DNA of 64,000 bases from Lachnospiraceae bacterium (lineage in GTDB: Bacteria; Bacillota; Clostridia; Lachnospirales; Lachnospiraceae), in contig JAFSGE010000056.1 of assembly GCA_017434885.1 (NCBI GenBank), forward strand, positions 62,001 to 126,000, in the 5' to 3' direction. Position numbers and translations under genes: made by a program. The notes under the pieces were generated by a model. That model did not search any database, was not told the origin of the DNA, and worked only from the letters and a program-made list of their open reading frames with translations. Below are positions 8,705 through 16,196 of this stretch, one piece after another (the first letter of the stretch is position 1; every line of letters begins with the position of its first letter).

Positions 8705-9072
8705 CTAGAATAATTTGAATTGTCCTACTAAACTATCCAGTTCAGCCGCTCTTGCCGCCAATTCTTCACTGATAGCGGAACATTCTTCCGCTGCATTCTG
8801 CTGTGTTACCATGGAAATCTGATCAGCCACCACAGCAAAGCCTCTTCCTGAAGCTTTCTTGTCAAATCACCATGGGATAAATCACCAACCCGTAGCTGTC
8901 CCGCTGCTATCTGAATCTGTTTAACAGGTTCCGTAATAATCTTTGTTACCTTAAGGGCAATTGTTATAGCAATGAATGTAATCGTAATTAATAAAACAAT
9001 TCCAACAACTACCATTACAATAGCAAGTAATTCCTGACGATACTCCTTCTCCTGCTCAAGCTGTTTTCCCAT
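8705..9072 (-). pseudogene. Chemoreceptor (MCP) relic: TM2-HAMP plus scraps of the signalling domain
   Basis: The first frame (9072 down to 8806) starts inside what would be the end of a periplasmic domain, then shows a membrane helix (LAIVMVVVGIVLLITITFIA) and a HAMP linker (TKIITEPVKQIQIAAGQL). After GDLTRK the normal coiled coil is missing: the frame shifts and a second frame encodes SGRGFAVVADQIS, the receptor tip, fused to VTQQNAAEECSAISEELAAR and the classic C-terminal LVGQFKLF, ending at the TAG 8705-8707. At least two internal deletions and one frameshift are needed. The 5' end is also missing: the relic begins on the base next to the stop codon of the ABC permease. Clearly non-functional as a receptor. 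Confidence 0.85.
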
Positions 9073-11592
9073 TTATTCTCTGTTTTTCAGTACCTCCGCC
9101 AAATTTACTTTTTTAAGCCTGCCTACCAGCAATTCGTTAATTATCAAATATACCGCCAGAATCGCCACATAAATCCCTGTGTACATCTGCCACGAAAAGG
9201 TAAGTCTCATGGCACATGCCACATTAGATACCATCGCCGGGTATATCATGTCCATACATTTCTTGGCAAGAGGAATTGCAAGCAGTGCTCCCACCGCAAT
9301 TACATAAAAGTTACCGTTTAAATAAAGCTTCTTAATTTCTCCTGTCCTGTAACCAAACACCTTTACCATGGAAATGTGGAAAGTGCTTCTATCTATCATG
9401 ACCTTCATCATGAGATACATCACTACCGCAAAAATCAGAACGGCAAAGACTACCATCATTGTTATCATTGGCTTCATCTGCGCAATAAATACATCTGCAG
9501 ATTTTTCAATACCCTTTTTGGTAGTTACACCATATAGTCTCCCCGTTTCAATATCCAGCTCTTTGTCCGCAAACACCTGATTATAGTAAGTATCGCTTTC
9601 CTTGAACATCTCTCTCATGTTGCCAATTTCCATGAATACATAAAAGCCGGTAGAATACTCTGTAATATCCTTCACGGTAAAGGCATGATACTGCTCTGCT
9701 TCTTCATCCTCAAGTACTAACACTTCTCCCTTGCTGATATTATACTTTTCAGCCATGGCAGAAGAAATTACCACTTCACTTTTATTATAGGAAAGCTCTA
9801 CATCAAAGAACGGATTTTCTTCTGTAATTCCAAGAATCGTTACATCCAGATTGTAGCCCAGATTTTCCTTTTTCATGGCTTTAGAAAATGCTTCATAGCC
9901 GCCTTCCGGCACTTCCTTCTCCGGGTATTTATAGGTATAAAGATATTCAAATTTGGTATCTGCCTTATTAGCGGTGCTGATATAATGACACATGGTATAG
10001 CAATTCAATCCCAGCATTAATATCAGCAGGGAAATAAACATACCACCAACCACGGTTAAGGAGGTTCTGGCCTCCCTGAGCATCTGCCTGATACGGAAGG
10101 TAGCAATAAAGCCCAGCTTTCCTAACCTGACATGACTCATGCGTCCGGCTTTCTGCTCATTACGAAGCATCTGCAAGGCAGGCTTATTCAGCTTCTTACG
10201 GATTACCAGCCAGTTTACTATAGCCGAAATCACCGGTGGTAAAACCAGACCGTAAACAAGCAGATAAGGCGGATACACAGCACCCATCTGCAGAATAGAG
10301 AAATAGCTATAGCAATTACCCATTATTGTACTGCCGCCGATTGCTCCGAATCCAAGGGCACAGCCGATAGCACCTGCAATAAAAGTAATCATAACCGGCA
10401 AGCAAAGATAATGTACTATCAACTCATTTTTCTTTACGCCCAATGCATACAGTGCTCCGATGGTACTGTTTTCCTTTTCAATGCCATATACCACAAAAAC
10501 AGAAATCACATAGGCAAACAGCACTAAAATAATGCCACCGGCAATAATGCCGCCGTATTTATTGATTACCTGGTCATTTGCCGCTGCTTTTGCCCTTGGA
10601 TTGTCTTTTACAGCAAGAAATTGTGTCATATTTGCAATTTCAGGCTCAAAATATTCCTCAAAAAGCTCATCAGTTTCACTTTGCAGCTCCTTAACACCTT
10701 CCGAAAGCTCTTTTGAACCGTCTCTTGCACTTACAATGCCTTCATCCAAAGGTGCAAGTCCTGTCTGAATTTCGGAAAGCTCGGAAAGTCCGTCATACAG
10801 CTCCTTCGAGCCGTCTGCCAGCTTTGTAACACCTTCTTCCAGCTCTGTTTTTTCCGCGGTCTGCTCTTCCCAGTATTCCCGGAAATAGATGTCATCTATT
10901 TCTTCTGCGTTTACCTTAAATTCCTTCAGTTCCTCTTTCAACTCTTCGTTCGTCAGCTCACCGTTTAACAGGTAAGAATAAACATATTCTTCCGCCTTTA
11001 TACTGTTTTCCTCAGAAAGAAGAATTTCATATGCTTCCTTTGTCACAAATGCTGTGCCGAAGCTGCTACTGCTTACACTGCTGTCCGTAAAATTCTTATA
11101 AGGAGCATCATAGTCGGGTGTGCAGCCGATTCCGGAAACAGTAAACTCTTTTCCGCCGATTGTAATTTTGCTGCCACTTTCAAGATTATGTTCCTCGGCG
11201 TAGCGGCGCTCCAAAACCACCTCTGTTTCACTCTTCGGATGACTGCCTTCCACTGTTTCCAGCAGGTTGATTTTTTCTCTGTCACGGAACACTCTTACCG
11301 TACTTTCGTCTTCCAATTCGTAATCCAGATAAAACTGCTCTTCCAATGTAATTCCTTTATCAGTCAACCCCGTTTTTTCTGCTTCTGTCAAAGGTACAAA
11401 CAAAGTAAACTGTCCATCCTCCAGCTTGTTTTTCCCAGCTGCATTTTCAGAGCCTATAATAATGGTGTCCGCGGTTCCTATCAGGGAAATAATCAGATAC
11501 ATACAAAGCACAATCAATGCTCCCAGTGCCAAATAACGGAATAGGTTTTCCCTAAGATCCCGCAAAATTCTTTTTCTTAATACCTTCTGCAT
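9073..11592 (-). CDS. FtsX/MacB-type ABC transporter permease
   Basis: 839 residues, larger than a simple FtsX protein because it holds two FtsX units. Membrane helix near 18-40, an ectodomain to about 245, then a helical heptad stretch (245-325) built of repeats like LADGSKELYDGLSEL and ARDGSKELSEGVKEL, three helices (about 350-465), a second helix and ectodomain (515-700) and three more helices to the end. The L-x-DGS-x-EL repeats resemble the YhgE/Pip-type extracellular coiled coil. With the ATPase 1 base upstream it forms a macrolide/lipoprotein/peptide exporter-like complex; the cargo is unknown. The gene runs to a natural C-terminus (LAEVLKNRE) directly abutting a chemoreceptor relic. 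Confidence 0.88.
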   Translation of the reverse strand: MQKVLRKRILRDLRENLFRYLALGALIVLCMYLIISLIGTADTIIIGSENAAGKNKLEDGQFTLFVPLTEAEKTGLTDKGITLEEQFYLDYELEDESTVRVFRDREKINLLETVEGSHPKSETEVVLERRYAEEHNLESGSKITIGGKEFTVSGIGCTPDYDAPYKNFTDSSVSSSSFGTAFVTKEAYEILLSEENSIKAEEYVYSYLLNGELTNEELKEELKEFKVNAEEIDDIYFREYWEEQTAEKTELEEGVTKLADGSKELYDGLSELSEIQTGLAPLDEGIVSARDGSKELSEGVKELQSETDELFEEYFEPEIANMTQFLAVKDNPRAKAAANDQVINKYGGIIAGGIILVLFAYVISVFVVYGIEKENSTIGALYALGVKKNELIVHYLCLPVMITFIAGAIGCALGFGAIGGSTIMGNCYSYFSILQMGAVYPPYLLVYGLVLPPVISAIVNWLVIRKKLNKPALQMLRNEQKAGRMSHVRLGKLGFIATFRIRQMLREARTSLTVVGGMFISLLILMLGLNCYTMCHYISTANKADTKFEYLYTYKYPEKEVPEGGYEAFSKAMKKENLGYNLDVTILGITEENPFFDVELSYNKSEVVISSAMAEKYNISKGEVLVLEDEEAEQYHAFTVKDITEYSTGFYVFMEIGNMREMFKESDTYYNQVFADKELDIETGRLYGVTTKKGIEKSADVFIAQMKPMITMMVVFAVLIFAVVMYLMMKVMIDRSTFHISMVKVFGYRTGEIKKLYLNGNFYVIAVGALLAIPLAKKCMDMIYPAMVSNVACAMRLTFSWQMYTGIYVAILAVYLIINELLVGRLKKVNLAEVLKNRE

Positions 11593-11593
11593 C

Positions 11594-12295
11594 TTATAAA
11601 TCCTCCAGTTCCATTGCCGGTACTCTTGTTTCGTTGTAATATTCCTTGCTGATTTGACCGTCCTTGATACGAATTACCTTATGTACCATATTTTTAATAG
11701 AATTGTTATGGGTAACAATCAGCATGGTAGTCCCGTACTTTTCGTTGACCTTTTCCAAAAGCGCCAGAATGTCTCTTGATGTCTTGGAATCAAGCGCCCC
11801 TGTGGGCTCATCACACAAAAGTAACTTAGGATTCTTAATCAGTGCTCTTGCAATGGCACACCGCTGTTGCTGACCGCCGGACAGCTGTGACGGGAACTTA
11901 TTCTGATGCTCGGTAAGTCCCAAGGTTTCCAAAAGTTCTTCCATATTAAGGGGACTCTTTGAAAGGTACTCACAAACCTGAATATTTTCACGTACCGTTA
12001 AGTTGGGAATCAGATTATAAAACTGGAAAATGAATCCCAAATTATCTCTGCGGTAATCAGATAGTTTATCAGGCTTCATGCCTACAATCTCTTTCCCATC
12101 TACCAGAATACTTCCTGAGTCCAACAGATCCAGTCCACCGATACAGTTTAAAAATGTGGACTTACCGGAACCGCTGGTTCCTTCGATTACACACATCTCT
12201 CCCTTTTCCACACCTGTGGTAATACCTTTTAAAACCTGAATGTAGCTGCCGCCTTCTCCGTAGCTTTTTTTCATTTCCTTTACTTCCAAATACAT
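11594..12295 (-). CDS. ABC transporter ATPase, MacB/LolD type
   Basis: 233 residues. Walker A is GTSGSGKST, the signature is LSGGQQQRCAIARAL, Walker B is LLLCDEPTGALD and the switch is IVTHN. The family powers FtsX-type permeases. Its stop is one base from the permease start, so the two are translated together. AAAGGAC precedes the ATG. A palindrome matching the TetR operator lies 53-69 bases upstream of the start, so the pair is likely repressed by the neighbouring TetR protein. Confidence 0.92.
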   Translation of the reverse strand: MYLEVKEMKKSYGEGGSYIQVLKGITTGVEKGEMCVIEGTSGSGKSTFLNCIGGLDLLDSGSILVDGKEIVGMKPDKLSDYRRDNLGFIFQFYNLIPNLTVRENIQVCEYLSKSPLNMEELLETLGLTEHQNKFPSQLSGGQQQRCAIARALIKNPKLLLCDEPTGALDSKTSRDILALLEKVNEKYGTTMLIVTHNNSIKNMVHKVIRIKDGQISKEYYNETRVPAMELEDL

Positions 12296-12347
12296 ATTTT
12301 TTGTCCTTTCTACTATTGATTTTTTATAAAATGCTTTGTTGTATTTT

Positions 12348-12364
12348 ACATAACACCGTTATGT
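12348..12364. promoter_or_regulatory. TetR operator upstream of the ABC exporter
   Basis: ACATAACACCGTTATGT is a perfect 7-bp palindrome with a 3-base centre. The same half-sites occur at the TetR promoter (13105-13137), and an extra GTTATGT half-site lies at 12369-12375. A possible promoter (TTACAT, 17 bases, TACAAC) overlaps it. Confidence 0.7.
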
Positions 12365-12379
12365 AAGTGTTATGTTTTT

Positions 12380-12399
12380 GGGACTGATTTCTCAGTCCC
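12380..12399 (+). terminator. Hairpin with U-tract facing the plus strand
   Basis: GGGACTGA and TCAGTCCC form an 8-bp stem with a TTTC loop. Only on the plus strand is it followed by a T-run (TGTTTTTTC), although both flanking genes are on the minus strand. On the minus strand it is flanked by A-runs and would not be a normal terminator between the TetR gene and the ABC genes. Confidence 0.4.
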
Positions 12400-12411
12400 T
12401 GTTTTTTCACT

Positions 12412-13095
12412 TTATTGTGTTTGCAGATTTGCCAAATCAATGGTCTGACCTGCGCCCGGTGAATTTCCCAAAAACAATCCGTACCAGCCTGCCATCATAT
12501 AAGCAATTGTCTGACTGATAAACTGTACTGCTTCCTTCTCATCCTCAATATGGGTAATCATATAAATAAAAGCATCAATCTGTTCATGGGCAAGCCAATG
12601 GACAAACCTATCGTCCATCTTTTTATCCGGGTACGCCTTTTGCATCACATCTGCCATTTTACGATAGTGCTTCTCTGCCGTCTCTATAAACCGGTCTGCA
12701 ATATTTTCGTATTTCGTCCCCTGACTTTTGGTAAGCAATAAAAGTACATCCTCACGATAAAGATACATATGATGAATCACCATTCCCGCAGTATCAAAAT
12801 CTTCCTGCGTATCTTTCTTCGGAAACAACAGCAACGTTCCCTCCTCTGCCATATCACTTTCATCTTGAAAATGTGATTGCATAATTTGCCAAATTCCGTT
12901 TACTGCTTTACTGACCACTGCATCAAACAAATCCTCTTTGTCCTGAAAAAAGAAATACAACGCACCGGTAGTTACTCCCGCATTTTTGCAGATATTACGA
13001 AGAGAGGCTTTCAGGTATCCTTTTTCTATAAATTCTTCCTTGGCACTTATCAGTAGTTTATTCTTGGTTTCTTTATCCTGCTTCAAATAAATCAC
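12412..13095 (-). CDS. TetR family transcriptional repressor
   Basis: 227 residues. The helix-turn-helix sits at about 12-60 with the family hallmark TTGALYFFFQDKEDLFDAV. The rest is the ligand/dimer domain and is not diagnostic. The gene lies just upstream of the FtsX-type ABC exporter on the same strand, and palindromes with the half-site ACATAAC are present at both its own promoter and the exporter promoter. Autoregulation and control of the exporter are therefore likely (inference). The inducing ligand is unknown and may be the exported compound. Confidence 0.9.
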   Translation of the reverse strand: MIYLKQDKETKNKLLISAKEEFIEKGYLKASLRNICKNAGVTTGALYFFFQDKEDLFDAVVSKAVNGIWQIMQSHFQDESDMAEEGTLLLFPKKDTQEDFDTAGMVIHHMYLYREDVLLLLTKSQGTKYENIADRFIETAEKHYRKMADVMQKAYPDKKMDDRFVHWLAHEQIDAFIYMITHIEDEKEAVQFISQTIAYMMAGWYGLFLGNSPGAGQTIDLANLQTQ

Positions 13096-13104
13096 CTCAC
13101 AACA

Positions 13105-13137
13105 ACATAACAGCGTTATCTGATAACACTGTTATGT
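13105..13137. promoter_or_regulatory. 33-bp near-palindromic TetR operator at its own promoter
   Basis: The segment reads ACATAACAG then CGTTATCTGATAACA then CTGTTATGT; compared with its own reverse complement only the central base and one symmetric pair differ. It contains two nested ACATAAC/GTTATGT and GTTATC/GATAAC pairs, so it could hold two repressor dimers. It starts 10 bases from the ATG and overlaps a possible -10 box (TTGACA, 17 bases, TAACAT on the minus strand). Confidence 0.75.
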
Positions 13138-13266
13138 TATAATAGTTTTTACTATTTGTCAATCTTTTTTTTGCAAATCGTGCTTGCAATATACATCTAA
13201 AATCTTTCTTTTTTCACTTGAAATACTCTTTATTATTTTCTGATTTATTGTTACAATTACTATGGT

Positions 13267-13272
13267 TATAAT
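13267..13272 (+). promoter_or_regulatory. Possible -10 box for the MBOAT operon
   Basis: TATAAT 39 bases before the MBOAT start; no good -35 is visible at the expected distance. The rest of the 13138-13311 gap is very AT-rich and shows nothing else. Confidence 0.35.
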
Positions 13273-13311
13273 TTCACAAATGCTGATATTGCAACAAAAA
13301 GGATTTTTATC

Positions 13312-14721
13312 ATGGTTTTTAGTTCAAATTTATTTATATTTTTCTTTTTGCCTTTAACAATATGGGGATATTTTTTTCTCGGAAAAAGATTTCAAAATAT
13401 TTTTTTATTACTTATGAGCACCATCTTCTTTGCATGGTCTCAGCCTAACTATTTATGGCTTATTTGGCTGAATATTTTTACAAATTACCTCTGTGCATTG
13501 TTTATTGCGAAATTTTCAAATGCTGTAATGCGTAGATTATTTCTTATTTCAGCACTTATCGTGAATTTAGGTTTATTGGTATACTTCAAATATTTCAATT
13601 TCCTGATTGACTCAGCAAATAATCTTTTTCATATGGAATTAACACCGAAAAACATTATTTTGCCTATCGGAATCTCTTTTTTCACGTTCCAAGGGCTTTC
13701 CTATGTAATCGATGTTTATCGAAAGAATGTTGCTGTACAAAAAAATCTTTTTAAAGTAGCATTATACATTCTCTTTTTCCCGCAGTTAATTGCCGGTCCG
13801 ATTGTCAAATACAGTGATGTAGAACTACAAATAAATCATCGCGATGTTTCTCTCAATGATTTTTCTGTTGGTTTAAAACGCTTTATCATTGGCCTCGGGA
13901 AAAAAGCCATACTTGCAAATACATTGGCTGTCATGGTAGATAATATTTGGAATTACGGTGTTGCACACTATACCGTTGCAATTGCCTGGCTTGGTTGTAT
14001 CGGCTATACATTGCAAATTTATTTTGATTTCGCCGGATACAGTGATATGGCAATTGGTCTTGGCCGGATTTTTGGTTTTCACTTTAACGAAAACTTTAAT
14101 CTGCCTTATATTTCTAAAAGTATTACAGAGTTTTGGAGAAGATGGCACATATCCCTTTCCACATGGTTTCGTGAGTATGTATACATTCCTCTCGGCGGAA
14201 ACAGAAAACATGTCTATTTGAATTTGACTATCGTATTTCTTCTTACAGGCATTTGGCATGGTGCCGCATGGAACTACATTCTTTGGGGAATTTGGCACGG
14301 TATCTTCATTTTAGCAGAGCGATATGTAAAGAAAAATAATATCTGTATTCTAAAAAAAGGGCAAAATATTATAAGCAGAATTTACACCTTAAGCGTAGTC
14401 GGAATTGGTTGGGTACTATTTCGCGCTGACAACTTAGATAGTGCAATTACTTATTTAAAAGCCATGTTTGGAATTTCCCTAAGTACCACTCCCGGTTTTG
14501 ATGTTTTCTGGTACTTAAACAAATGGAATGTTACCATTTTGATTATTGCAATTATTTTATCCACGGAACTTCCGGGCAAACTTGCCATACGTATTAGGAA
14601 TACTATATCTGAAAATACATATTTTATTGTCGAAAAGATATTCCTTTTACTGTTATTCACTTTTTCACTTATCAGAATTGTAGCCGGAACATATAATCCG
14701 TTTATATATTTTCAATTTTAG
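13312..14721 (+). CDS. MBOAT family O-acyltransferase (AlgI/DltB-like)
   Basis: 469 residues with 10 or more membrane helices. The active-site region reads GIWHGAAWNYILWGIWHG, with the invariant histidine of membrane-bound O-acyltransferases, preceded by the conserved SITEFWRRWHISLSTWFREY stretch. Members such as AlgI, PatA and DltB move an acyl group across the membrane onto a cell-surface polymer. The gene is followed 9 bases later by an AlgX/DHHW-like protein, the usual partner that finishes acetyl transfer outside the membrane. The acceptor glycan or polymer is not evident from the neighbourhood. Confidence 0.93.
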   Translation: MVFSSNLFIFFFLPLTIWGYFFLGKRFQNIFLLLMSTIFFAWSQPNYLWLIWLNIFTNYLCALFIAKFSNAVMRRLFLISALIVNLGLLVYFKYFNFLIDSANNLFHMELTPKNIILPIGISFFTFQGLSYVIDVYRKNVAVQKNLFKVALYILFFPQLIAGPIVKYSDVELQINHRDVSLNDFSVGLKRFIIGLGKKAILANTLAVMVDNIWNYGVAHYTVAIAWLGCIGYTLQIYFDFAGYSDMAIGLGRIFGFHFNENFNLPYISKSITEFWRRWHISLSTWFREYVYIPLGGNRKHVYLNLTIVFLLTGIWHGAAWNYILWGIWHGIFILAERYVKKNNICILKKGQNIISRIYTLSVVGIGWVLFRADNLDSAITYLKAMFGISLSTTPGFDVFWYLNKWNVTILIIAIILSTELPGKLAIRIRNTISENTYFIVEKIFLLLLFTFSLIRIVAGTYNPFIYFQF

Positions 14722-14730
14722 GAGAAAACT

Positions 14731-15876
14731 ATGTTAAAAAAAGTAGGTAATCTGATATTTATAACTATTTTCATGCTAATGTGCTCCGTCCCCCTGCTAT
14801 TTTCAAATTTAATTCAGGGAACACCGTCTATAGCAGAGCAACGAATGCTTCACGGCATTGCAAAGGTTTTTACTTATGATGGAAATTTCAACCCCAAAGT
14901 ATTAGATGAGTTTAATGGATGGATTGACGATAACATCGGCTTTCGAAGTGAAGTGGTTGCATTAAATGCTAAAATACAATTTTATGTATTTGACAGATTT
15001 ACACACTATAGTAATATGAGCCTTGGTCCTAACGGAGAAGTAAACTCGACGCCACCGCAGCAGATTTTAGAATTTCAGCACTTAAATCTCAAGACGGAAG
15101 AAGAACTTACTGTCATTGCCAATTCGTTTCAAACCATCTCAGATTACTTAGAGAACAAAGGGATTCAATACTACTATTTGCAATGTTATGAAAAATACTC
15201 TATTTACCCGGAATACATGACATTACACATAAACCAGTACGGCACTGTTTCCAAAACAGACCAAGTGGTTACAGCGCTTTCTCAAAGTACAAGTATTAAT
15301 CTGATAGACTCCAAGGACATGCTCCTTGCTGCAAAAGAAAAATATCAGCCTTACAGCCGATACGGTGACTGTGCACATTGGACCGAACGTGGCTCTTTTA
15401 TTGTCTATCAGGAATTAATGCATCAGATAAATGAAAAAAATAATAACCAATATCTGATTTTACAGGAAGATGACTATCTTATTACAATTGATGATATGGG
15501 GTCAGATTTATTTGGCGGAATTCATTTGGTAGATTATTTGGAAAACTTTGAGATTCGTAATCCCAAAGCATATGAGACAATTGGAAAATTAGGGAAATAT
15601 TCCGATGAATATAATTGCACCGTTTACACAAATGATGCAGTTAATAATCAGACTCGCGTATTGGTTCTGGCGGACAGTTATGTTAACCATTATTTATTGG
15701 ATGAGTTAAGTGAAAGCTTCCATGAGTTAATCTGCATTCATGCTGATAAAACAGAAGAATTTACAGAACTTGTAGACTATTTTGACCCTGATATCGTCAT
15801 ACATGAAAATGCGGAACGCGCCGACAGATACGGTATTATTACTGCCGTTGCCGGTCAGATAAATACCGCAAACTAA
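14731..15876 (+). CDS. AlgX/DHHW-like SGNH-fold partner of the MBOAT protein
   Basis: 381 residues. A membrane anchor (IFITIFMLMCSVPLLFSNLI) precedes an extracytoplasmic domain. WIDDNIGFRSEVVALNAKI is the conserved N-terminal signature of the AlgX/AlgJ-like family, GDCAHWTERGSF holds the Asp-His pair and LVLADSYVNH the probable nucleophile serine. Such proteins accept acetyl from the MBOAT channel and place it on an extracellular polymer. An AGGAG site lies just before the ATG. The 3' end overlaps the convergent gene at 15873 by four bases. Confidence 0.85.
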   Translation: MLKKVGNLIFITIFMLMCSVPLLFSNLIQGTPSIAEQRMLHGIAKVFTYDGNFNPKVLDEFNGWIDDNIGFRSEVVALNAKIQFYVFDRFTHYSNMSLGPNGEVNSTPPQQILEFQHLNLKTEEELTVIANSFQTISDYLENKGIQYYYLQCYEKYSIYPEYMTLHINQYGTVSKTDQVVTALSQSTSINLIDSKDMLLAAKEKYQPYSRYGDCAHWTERGSFIVYQELMHQINEKNNNQYLILQEDDYLITIDDMGSDLFGGIHLVDYLENFEIRNPKAYETIGKLGKYSDEYNCTVYTNDAVNNQTRVLVLADSYVNHYLLDELSESFHELICIHADKTEEFTELVDYFDPDIVIHENAERADRYGIITAVAGQINTAN

Positions 15877-16073
15877 TCTTCTTTTGAAAACAGCAGTTTC
15901 AATACTTCAATTACTGCTACTATTAATCCACACACAAAGCCGCATGCTGTAGAAAGCCACGTCCAATCTTTAAGGAGTGGAAACAGACTGCGGCTTATTG
16001 CAAACACAATGATAAAACTGATGAATGGATATACTAAAAATTTCCATTTAGGAACGGATTTATTTATTTTCAT
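15873..16073 (-). CDS. Small two-helix membrane protein, function unknown
   Basis: 66 residues from the ATG at 16073, chosen because GAGGTG sits 6 bases upstream; a GTG three codons earlier would place the start on the ribosome site. Two hydrophobic stretches (FLVYPFISFIIVFAISRSLF and ACGFVCGLIVAVIEVLKLLF) are separated by a short KDWTWLS loop. It converges on, and overlaps by 4 bases, the AlgX-like gene. No family recognised. Confidence 0.65.
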   Translation of the reverse strand: MKINKSVPKWKFLVYPFISFIIVFAISRSLFPLLKDWTWLSTACGFVCGLIVAVIEVLKLLFSKED

Positions 16074-16158
16074 AAAACACACCTCGCGTATATTATATTA
16101 AGCGGTTTACAATGTGTCAATTGTTCCTTTTTACTGCCAAAGGCACAGAATGAAATCA

Positions 16159-16184
16159 AACCCCACATCTCTCGATATGGGGTT
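16159..16184 (-). terminator. Hairpin downstream of the TRAP permease
   Basis: AACCCCAYAT-type arms form a 10-bp stem on the minus strand (one G-U pair) with a 6-base loop. The U-tract is poor (TGATTTC), so termination strength is uncertain. Confidence 0.45.
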
Positions 16185-16196
16185 CTCATCACTACT

